From assembly GCF_030272615.1 (NCBI RefSeq), contig NC_081410.1:140596849-140636848 (forward strand): a stretch of 40,000 nucleotides of DNA, read 5' to 3'. Below, one piece after another: positions 31,314-40,000 of the stretch. The translations under genes were made by a program, and so were the position numbers. The notes beneath the pieces are model-generated. The model saw only the letters and a list, made by a program, of their open reading frames with translations. It did no database searches and was not told the DNA's origin. The stretch comes from Cryptomeria japonica (lineage: Eukaryota; Streptophyta; Pinopsida; Cupressales; Cupressaceae). Numbering within the stretch: the stretch's first letter is position 1; every line of letters begins with the position of its first letter.

Positions 31314-33387
31314 TTAATTGGTGAACCCGACGTGAACACTAACCATCTAACCCTTTAACTGTGTTTTGGAGTGCTTTCAAGTTGATTTTGCAGGCCAAAA
31401 ACCCAAAAACAGGGTCGTGCAGGGTTTTCTGGAGACTTTTGCGCCTGTGTGAAGCAACTTGCGCCTATGTCAAGCATTTTGTGCTTGTGTTGAAGACATT
31501 CTATTCTTGTGTCATGACTTCTGCGCCTGTGTAAAGTCTAGAACAGGGGTAAAAATGCAGTGTTTTACTTGAAATTTGTTTAGTTTTTGCATTTTGTTTT
31601 CTGTGCTTTGGATTTTGGTACTAATTATCTATGCAAAATCTTGGCATATGCATGGAAAAGACAATAAATCAAAATACTAACACGCTTTGTGCAAATTCGA
31701 AAGTCAAAGAATAAGCGTATCAAACTTCTAACTTGGGTTTTTGCAAGTTGCCTTGGAGAAACAATCAAACTTTGTGTTTGTATTTAATTTTTAGGCACCT
31801 AGTGATTTCTAAATAGGTTGGAATGAACATTTGTTTACTTTGATTGTTGAGTATGACATTGGAGTAGGAGAGTATGCTCTCATCCTTCTTAGGGTGATCA
31901 GAAATCCAGATCTTTGATACCATGCTCGTGTCTTTGATTGAGTGTCACCTTTAGAGGGCCTGCCTTCTCGACCACTTTGCTTTTGCAAGCAAGTGATAAT
32001 TGTGAGAAGGGAATGACCCAAAGTGAGTACGGCTAGAATATCTTGGCATTCTAACTCACTATAAAAAAATACCCGATGAGTGAAAGCTTTGAAGGAAGTA
32101 TTACGTGGGAATTGCAGTTACTTGGGAAGTGATGACCCTTGGACTCTTTCTCATATCAACATCTAAGTAGGGCCTCTTAGTCTAAATCATGCTTGCACGA
32201 CTAAATTTTTTTGGTATCTTGATGGACTTAATGTCTCAATCACGCTTGCATGACATCAAGGAGTAATGCTTAACAGAAATCCTTACTAGACACCTTGTTT
32301 TTAGAGGCCAAAAACCCTTCTAGTTGCTTGAGAAGGACAAATTCGGATACTTGGAAGAGATACTAAGTTTGCCATGGGGAGATTTCCATGGGGACTGATG
32401 CTTGGCTGCCCTGAGAAGTGAGTGTCGTGGAGGGGAGCCCGTGGGGTCAAGCATCTATGTATTCTCCTTAAATCCCATAATGAGTCTACCTCTCAAGTAC
32501 CTAATGTCCTTGCCTACCATAAGAAATGTGGGAATGAGCATGATTGTCTTGAGTCTATGTTAAAATATCTTGTCTTCTTTACTTTTCAAAAGTTGAATTG
32601 CATCTCATTTCAAAAACAAGACAAATTGATTCAAAACAGGGCTAAACGCAAGAACATTTCATCCAACAAAATTCAAAAACACCTTCAAACATGGTTGTCA
32701 AACATTGTTCAAAATCTTGTCTCAACATTCATGTCACTTACATTTAAGTTCATTCTAGGTTTGCATTTTGTAAAGTCATTGTCAAGTACCAAGGTTAGGT
32801 TTCACCTAAGTCATACTCCTTTGTATATCAATAAGAGTCATTCATTTGCATGTGTCCTCTTGCATTAAAGTCATACCATTGTCATACATTCATATTTGCA
32901 TACCCTAGGTCTCTTCATTAAGCTTAGGTCATTACCATATCATATTAGGGTCACTTGCATGGTAATTGTCCCTTTGCATATAGTGTCAAAACTAGGTTTT
33001 GTCATACTTGAGTAATCCAAATCTTTGATAAACCCTAAGTCATTGTTAGGAAGTCTTGACCTTATCAAACTTTTGTCTTTTTGTCATCCATGTCATTTGG
33101 TCAAACCTAGCTTAGTATCCAAGCATATAGGGGAGACATTGTCATTTTGTCCTTTTGTCACTTGGTCCTTTTGTCCTTTGAGGTCTAGACATCATTTCAA
33201 TTTCCTAAGGGTCTCTTTTAGATTTGCATTCATGAGTTTGTCAAAATCTTGAAAAACAACAAAAAAACATAGGTTGCATTCTTGCCATAGATTGCATTTT
33301 CGTCTATTTTAGTTTGCATTTAGTTGCATATCATACATAATCCTTTTAAAATCAAAAATTCCAAAAATATTGCATTTGCATAGTGAC
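31314..33387 (+). other. Leader of element F
   Basis: Primer site tggtgaacccgacgtgaac at 31319-31337. 31314-32802 is homologous to the leader after T2; 32803-33387 is seen only here and is rich in gtcat and ttgcat strings. The short gcgcctgtgt repeats recur at 31436-31530. No convincing gene; minus-strand frames near 31809-32021 copy those at 28626-28838 because the whole block is repeated. Confidence 0.78.
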
Positions 33388-36240
33388 ATGTCTATTGAAA
33401 CAAGGTTCCAAGCACCAATGATACAACAAAGTTTGACATATCAACCGACAATGCAATCAAATTTTAATCCAAGGCAATCACAATTATATCCAACACAACA
33501 ACAAGGCAATATTGATCAAACTTATCATGATGATGTAAATGTCCAAATACAAAAACTAGAGGAGAAACTAGCTCAAGAAAATGAGATTTTGGAACAAAGA
33601 GTGAAAAACATTGCGAAGAATAGATCACAAATGTCCAAAATGTTTCGAAAACTTCCAGGTCGAAATCCAAAGATTGAGCCAATTGATGTAAGATCTCTTC
33701 TTGAACGATCAGACATACCAGCTCTCCTCTCCCAAATAGAGATGATGAAACAGTTTCAAGAAAAGAGCCAACAACATTATGTGCCTTCACAACAAGAACA
33801 AGAAAGTGTTTACTATCAATCAAATTTTCAACCAACACAACCAATGGTCCAATTTCAACAATATGTCCAACCAACTATACAATGTCCACAACTAGTTCAA
33901 CCAATGGTGGAATATCAACAAGTTCAATCAACATATCAATGTCAACAACTACAATCACAAATTCAAAAACAAAACTTGCAACATGCACCAAGCCAAATTT
34001 TGAACATGTCAAACCAATTTGATCAGCATCTAGTTCAAAATCAAAACATGACATCAAACCAAGACCAAATTCTTGCCAAACAAGTTCAAATTCCAGATAC
34101 AACCATGTAAAAACCTCGAAAGAAAGGTGGCTTTATTGCAATGATCTTACGGAAATTACCAAGTGAGTTCTTTGAGGAAGATCAAGATAATACAATTATG
34201 TCTAGCAATGCCTCATCCCCCCACAAACAAATTGACTCTCCAATGGCATCTATCCCTACACCTCTAGAAGTTTCACAAGAACCTTCCATATTATCCTCAT
34301 CAAACAATACACCCAAGGATGCAATTAGCCAAGCGCTATCCATAATTGATTGCCAAGATAATCCAATTCATGATGCACATCCTTGTCATGTTTCAGAAAT
34401 ACAAGACCCAATGCCACCATGCACTTTATTGCCATTACCTATTTTAGAGGACCCCATTCGAAGTCCCTCTTCCTCATGTTTAAGCATTGATTCCTTGCCA
34501 GAATCCATCACAAATGTTCAAAGTGCATTTCCTTCATCCCAAAATATTGATTCCTTGTCAGAATCCCCCATGCATATCCAAATTCTAACCCCATGTCAAG
34601 AGGATAATTTAGAGCATGAAGAAACGTGTCTTGAAATAGATCAAGATCAAGATCCTGAAACCTTATCATCCCATCCAATTGTTGACCAGGACCCCATGTT
34701 CCCAGACACTCACGATGATTCCCCTATTCTTGTCCATCCTATCCAAATTCCTATTGACACTCCATTCCCTGGGCAAGATCCAGATATCCCAATCCATCCA
34801 ATCCCAAATGATCCCCTTCCATTTCATGAACACAATTTCCTTTCAAATCCCATTGACATTCCACTCCCTGAGAAAGATCAAGATATCCTTTCCATCCTTT
34901 ATGATGATCCCATTGAAAGTCAAGAGCAAAGCACCTTTAAAGAGGAATCCAATGATCTTCCTCCTTGTCAAGATCAAAGTATCCTTCCAAATTCATATCA
35001 AACACAAGACCCTATCATTCCTTTAGATCCTCCACAAGATCCACTTGTTCCTTCATCTCCTTGTCATAATGCTCCATATACACTCCAAGATCTCATTCCT
35101 TTTGATGATCCCATTATTTCTCCCATTCCATCTCTTGAAGAGCCTGTCATTGAACCATGTCCACTACACACTCCTAGTCCCCCTCATGATTTGAATGTGT
35201 CAGTGCAAGATGTTCATGAACCTTCGACATGCACAATGGGTTCTTCCACTTTGGTCCAATCTATTCCACTTCAAGATCTCATTATTTCTCTCATATCATA
35301 TCCACCTCATAATGGACTCGCATCTTCTTCCCAAAGAAAAGAGTCTCCTACAAGTCAAGATATTCATAAAGGCAAAGGAGTAGATCTCCATAAGCAAGAA
35401 TCTCTCCATATCAAAGAAGATCTTAAGGGTCATGTCTACAGAGCTCACACTCAAGGCACTGGTATCCCTTCAAAGTTAAAATCCAAATGTCCACCTTCCC
35501 CATCATCGCTTCCATCCATTCTAGGTCCCTATATCCCTCCATCTCCTATGCAACATCAGCAAAGGCACACATCCTTGAGTAAATTCCATCCATCCAAAGG
35601 AACTCCATTTCATTCATATCCATCCATGCATTCCTTTCCCCCTCCAAGCAATTTGGATGCCAAGTGTAAAAGTCATAAGTCTAGCAATCCACATGTATTC
35701 AAGGATCAACATGTCCAATATAATCGACATGTCAAAACAAAGAACAATATGATCTATAAAGAAAAAGAAATATCCAAAAGGCCACAAAGGCCCACTGAGA
35801 AAAATAAAGAAAAGTCAAAATCTATATGGGTTCCTAAATCCCTTGTGCAAGAAATGCACTCCAAGGAACCACAAGAGCATGAAAAATCAAAAACCATGTG
35901 GATCCCTAAGCGGCTCCTTGAAGCACAAAATCCTAAAGAAACATCCAACTTGGCATCCAAAATTGCTATTACTCCATCCAACCCTCTCATATTTGTTCCT
36001 CCATCACCTTCTGCATCCATTTTGGGCCCTTATGTCCCAAAATCCCAAGCTATTCCTCCATCCAAATCTCACAATCTGAGATCCGTTTTTCCTCCATCAA
36101 TCCACCACCCATCAAGGTGTGTGCCAATGTCGATCTTGCCTTCATTTTCATCCATTGAAGCCCAATTCTTCCAATACCCTATCCATTATCCAATGCATAT
36201 TTTCCATCCTTCGATCCCTTTGATTCAATCCTTTGCATAA
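33388..36240 (+). pseudogene. Large Q/P/S-rich ORF of element F (one in-frame stop), function unknown
   Basis: One frame runs from ATG 33388 to TAA 36238-36240, 950 sense codons, broken only by TAA 34108-34110 (probably from CAA). Residues 1-240 are glutamine-rich with a coiled coil (VQIQKLEEKLAQENEILEQR) and the conserved-looking IEPIDVRSLLERSDIPALL. The rest is proline- and serine-rich and looks disordered. It has internal repeats: SIWVPKSL and TMWIPKRL, SILGPYIP and SILGPYVP, IDSLPESI and IDSLSESP. Purine-poor composition on this strand keeps the frame open, but the length, matched repeats and single stop argue for real coding history. I see no gag core, zinc knuckle, protease or polymerase. 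It stands where gag-pol should be. It may be an extra ORF of Tat elements or a diverged gag; I cannot name a family. An upstream in-frame TTG (33370) is less likely as the start. Confidence 0.75.
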
Positions 36241-37225
36241 ATCTTCGCCTTAGTTTCATCTTATTTTCCATGTCCTTATCCTACCAACGTCTTTGAGCAT
36301 ACTTTTAAAGGTCATGGTCCATTTTTTTTCAAAGCTACTATCCAAACAAAAGAGACGCTTGAGTCCTTCTTCCATCCCCTATCATGTGTCCATCTTCTAT
36401 TGAAAAAGTCAAAAAAAAAAAAGTGAAAAAAGAAAAAGAAAGAAAAAAAGTAGAGCAAAAATAATTCATCCACTGGTGAAAACCTGGCAAACAGGCGCCT
36501 TGGGCAAGTACCGTGATGAAAACCTGGCAAACAGGCGTCATGCGTAATTTATGAACTTCTTGCACACCACACTTGGGGGCAGGTTTTATCCTATCATATC
36601 CTTTTGTCCTTCATTCTTCGATTATCTTATCGACCCCATGTCATACTCCTTCATGTCCTATTACCCTTCCTTGTCCTATCATCCCTCATGTTCATTTTCC
36701 TTTTCCACATTTGATATTGACAAGGCTGAGGATCTTCATGAGCATCATGCATCTTGTTTGCAGCTTTCAGTCTATCATAGCTTTTGGTCATTTATCCATT
36801 TGCTTATTACAACCTTTCATCCATATTCCCTGTCTTATTGCAACTTTCTGCCACTATCCCGTATCCTATCCCAACCTTCAGTCCATGTCCCTTATCCATT
36901 CTTGGTCTTGCTTATCCTATCCATATCTTATCACTATCCATACACTCTTTTTCATTCCTTGATCTTGATCTGACATAAGGACGCAAATTTGAAACATGGT
37001 TTCAAATACCTCTTGACATGTCCCTCATGCCATGTCGCTGCTTTACATTGTCATATCCAGTCTCTTGTCCCATCACGCAATAGCCCTTAAAAATTGCATC
37101 CGTATTGTCTCCATGATAAAAGGCCTTTATCTTCCCTCTATCCACCATCATTTCAGCAAGCCTATTTATTCACCTATCATATTCCTTGCCTTGCTAGACA
37201 CTGGGGGCAAAATCTTAAAAATTTA
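36241..37225 (+). other. Non-coding region after the F ORF, with a duplicated motif and two polypurine-like tracts
   Basis: An A-rich tract (36412-36460) precedes two copies of gaaaacctggcaaacaggcg at about 36478 and 36519, the motif also present in the D tail. cttgggggcagg near 36573 and ctgggggcaaaa near 37201 look like polypurine tracts, but no LTR follows. 36590-37000 is pyrimidine-rich; frames there are compositional. Confidence 0.65.
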
Positions 37226-37530
37226 AAAATGTCTTGAAAAATTTCAAAAAAAATTGAAAAATGTCCTGAAAAAATTCAAAAAAATTTTGAAAAATGTCCT
37301 GAAAAAATCTCAAAAAAAATTGGAAAATGTCCTGAGATAAAATCATAAAAAAATCATAAAATGTTCCTGAAAAAAAGTCTCTTAAACAAAATCAAATAAA
37401 GTCCTGAAAAAATCTTCAAATCATAAAAATCTCAAAAAAATCAAATAATGTCCTGAAAAAATCTCAAAAAAAAAAAAAAAATGTCTTGAAAAAACCTCCA
37501 AAAAAATCATAAAAAGTCCTGAAAAAATGA
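37226..37530. repeat. A-rich tandem repeat, about 33-bp unit, about nine copies
   Basis: Units share atgtcctgaaaaaatc followed by an A-rich stretch with tcaaaaaaa. Most spacings are near 33 bp, a few longer. Variants include gtcttg, gttcctg and agtcctg. Confidence 0.82.
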
Positions 37531-38641
37531 ACACAAAAAAACATTTCAAAACATTAAAATCCAAAAAACAAGCATTTTGCAATAAAGGATCCCTTGGTGC
37601 ATAGACAGATCATTGAGCATCCATCCAATGCCTCGCAATCAATCGAACATTGTGCTTTATTGAAATCACGCTTAAACAGATGAACTTTTTACTCAAATCA
37701 AACATTCAAACTAATCAAAATTGTCATATCAATCGAACGGTACCATCAAAATCATTTGTCCTTGTCTCCATTATCATGGGTCTTATACAGGGTGTGATAT
37801 ACTCGAAACCAGACTGTGTCCTGTCTTAGACGGGGTACCACATTCCCTGAAACCAGACAGCATGATCGTCCTATCCGCACTTTCAACTTTTGACAATGCC
37901 GATCAAAATTTTTGTTTGATTTGTTGGAATTTGTGCATCTTATCTTTTTATTGATTTATCTTTGGCTTCGGTCATGTTCCTATGTTGCTCGATGATGTCA
38001 CTAAGTGACTTAGAGTGACCGGGATGGATCATGGTCCTTTTCTTGATTGTGATTGTTGTTTGTCTGTGATGTGTCTGTCTTTTGCAAAAAGGGTTGCATT
38101 TCAGCTCTAGACTTCAATGCCATGATGCTACGCATCCATTTTGCTACATAAAAATAAAGGTTCTCACCTACAAAGTGCATTACTGAAAGCAAGTTTTCTT
38201 CATCTTTAATTGTCTTCTGTCTCATTTTTCTTCTTACTAACATATCTTCCGTCTGTTTGGATAGTCAGTTTGGTCTAGTGCTTCGATTTCCCCACACACA
38301 TATGCTGCCTCCTGCATCCATTTGGTTATTACATTTGCATCACATCAAGCATCTTATCCATTTCATATTATAAATGCATCAAAAACGCATAAGCAAAAAA
38401 ATATATACATCCATCCATATTCCACAAAGGTCCATAAACAGTGTATAAGTCATCCATACATGGAAAATAACATAAGTCATAACATGTTGCATCCCATCAT
38501 ATCAATGCATATCATATCATATGTCACAATAATATCGGAGTACAAAATCGGACTGTCTGTCCTAAGTATGGCCCGCAGGCTGACTACAAAATGTCAAACT
38601 ACATGATGTCCACTGTCTGTCCTAAGGAGCACGTGCCTCTG
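37531..38641. other. Non-coding stretch between the A-rich repeat and the PMD ORF
   Basis: No ORF I would defend. gaaaccagac occurs twice (about 37805 and 37850). actgtctgtcctaag is directly repeated 60 bp apart (38552-38566 and 38612-38626), just past the stop of the antisense ORF, so in what may be its 3' flank. 38340-38530 is rich in catccatat/catatcat strings. Confidence 0.55.
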
Positions 38642-40000
38642 TCACTGGGTGCTCCCTCGGTCCTCCTCATCCTTGCAATGTCTCGCAGATGATATCCCTC
38701 CTGGTCCTGGTTGTGGTGGTCTCATCGGTCCACTCACCCCCATGCTGCTCAATGACCTCCAAGAGCGTGCCCTGCTCTCTGTCCTCGATCGTGCCCGATA
38801 TGAAGGTGCTCTCTGCTCTGGTGGAACTGCACTCTCATATAGTGACCTCCAATGGCATATCTCCTCTCTGATCTCTACCAGCATCTGTCCTAGCTCCCGT
38901 ACACTGGCATCCCGAATCGACCCAATATACTCAGTGACTCTTTGTTCCTCTCGCTGTGCCTGAGCCATCACTGCATCTCGAGCCGCTGTGAGTCTAGCTA
39001 TCTTCGCTCTGAACTGATCATGCTCTCTCTCTAAAGTCTCAGTGTGATCCTACTGACTCGCTATGGTAGCCCTGAATATCTCCATCTCCTCTATCCTAAC
39101 TGTCCCTGGCTCTATGGGTATGTCCTGTAATGCCTCATGCTCACCTAAATCTGGCTCATCCTCCTTCTCTTCATCATCCTCATCCCCGCCATCCTCATTT
39201 CTGTCCTCATTCCCTCCATCATCCTCATCCTCTTCCTCATCCTCCTCGTCCTCATCATCTCCCTCCTCCTCTCCTGTGAGTGGGAAGTCCTCCTGTCACC
39301 TTGATACTGGAATATCCAGATCTGTCAATCGCACTGGCCATCGTCGTGCAAAACATCTATCATACTCATCTGTCATCCCGGCGTCTGCCATATCTGATCT
39401 CCAATCCCACTGTCTCTGCTGTAGCTGTGAGAAGTCTGCATATGCTGTGTGTGGCTGAATCATACTCCCCCACTGACTTGTCTCTCTGTGAGATCGGGAA
39501 AAGTGTGCAGTCCTCCTGGGTACATCCTGCCTCTCTCCAAACTGTCATCTGACTCTCTTTGGCAGGTACAACTCAATCACCCTCTGGCGATTCACTAGTT
39601 GCCCAATCAGGTACCTCTCCTATCTACAATATGGTAACTCCTCACTGTCATCTGACCATCCTGGGCAATCACGATATGGCCTCCATGTGAACTCTCTCAA
39701 TCTGTCTAGCTCATGTCGCCAATATAGTATATATCCAAAAGGACCCTGTCTCAATGCTCCCCCATAGCAATACACATATGGTCGGTGTGGTACTACCTGT
39801 CTATCTGTGATCGGTCGACATATGGCTATGTGCTCAAATGCCCATACCTGTACCAGTGTAACTCCACAGCTCAAAGTCTGCACTCCCTGAAATGCTATCT
39901 GATGCAGCTGAAAATAGAGCATAGCTAGTACACATGGTCCCCATGCGTACACTGTCCCCTCTGTCGCCATCCACTCTAGCACTCTTCCCCATCCAATAGG
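38642..40000 (-). pseudogene. Plant mobile domain (PMD) ORF, antisense, N-terminus beyond the right edge
   Basis: One minus-strand frame runs from 40000 to a stop at 38642, interrupted by TAG 39620, TGA 39545, TGA 39296 and TAG 39050, all explicable as CAG to TAG or CGA to TGA. The first 200 residues match the C-terminal half of the plant mobile domain, the aminotransferase-like domain of MAIN/MAIL1 and of many transposon ORFs: VYAWGPCVLAMLYFQLH, TLVQVWAFEHIAICRP, YWRHELDRLREFTWRPY, then ELYLPKRV and FGERQDVP. An acidic run of about 45 residues (39140-39275) follows, then a helical stretch (REEQRVTEYIGSIRD) and a basic RSR/RAR tail. MAIN-type proteins act in nuclear gene silencing; transposon copies have no settled role. 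It runs opposite to the F ORF and may be an antisense extra ORF of that element or a fragment of another transposon. Confidence 0.82.

Larger units (their letters stand above)
29636..40000 (+). mobile_element. Element F: non-autonomous Tat-like element with a large unknown ORF, right end outside
   Basis: LTR T3 (29636-31313), primer site (31319), 2-kb leader, a 951-codon ORF (33388-36240) and a long 3' non-coding part with repeats. No RT, RNase H or integrase motif occurs in the 10.4 kb in view. The tail motif shared with D suggests the same lineage. No second LTR is seen before the window ends. Whether the antisense PMD ORF (38642-40000) belongs to this element cannot be settled here. Confidence 0.65.

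Noticed and set aside
33464-34102. Minus-strand frames opposite the F ORF
   Set aside because: Shadows of the Q-rich coding strand (CAA/CAG read as TTG/CTG); no motif.
36551-36973. 140-codon plus-strand frame
   Set aside because: Low-complexity pyrimidine-rich DNA, no motif, overlapping open frames in other phases.

Overview
This is plant nuclear DNA made almost entirely of nested LTR retrotransposons. I found no bacterial-style genes, no tRNA or rRNA, and no host gene I can defend. Typical plant Ty1/copia and Ty3/gypsy lineages, kilobase-long LTRs and four levels of nesting point to a large, repeat-rich genome. A gymnosperm is my weak guess; nothing here fixes the species.

Layout. The oldest element is D, a Tat-type Ty3/gypsy element whose gag resumes at 20139 and whose pol runs to about 26480. 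C, a chromovirus-like gypsy element, sits inside D (12517-20138 in view). A, a plus-strand copia element, interrupts the 5' LTR of C; its pol is 1-3269 and its 3' LTR is 11444-12516. Two insertions lie in the 3' non-coding part of A: solo LTR S (3329-4429, target duplication atggg) and B, a complete minus-strand copia-type element (4741-11417, target duplication ttgcc). D is also broken by solo LTR T1 (22085-23683, target duplication gatgt) and at 26844 by a pair of related LTR-plus-leader units (T2 26844-29635, T3 from 29636). T3 leads into a long glutamine- and proline-rich ORF (33388-36240). An antisense ORF with a plant mobile domain (PMD) enters from the right edge (40000-38642).

How the parts work together. 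A, C and D carry remnants of the usual gag, protease, integrase, reverse transcriptase and RNase H, all broken by nonsense codons, frameshifts or deletions. B has LTRs, a tRNA primer site, a polypurine tract and a zinc-knuckle gag remnant, but no pol. In place of pol it has one roughly 1,069-codon ORF of unknown function, so it must have relied on enzymes made elsewhere. The T3 element is also pol-less as far as can be seen and carries a large unknown ORF. These two non-autonomous designs with large unexplained ORFs, together with the antisense PMD ORF, are the most novel content. No element in view looks able to make a working polymerase today. Identity figures come from comparison by eye over short stretches.
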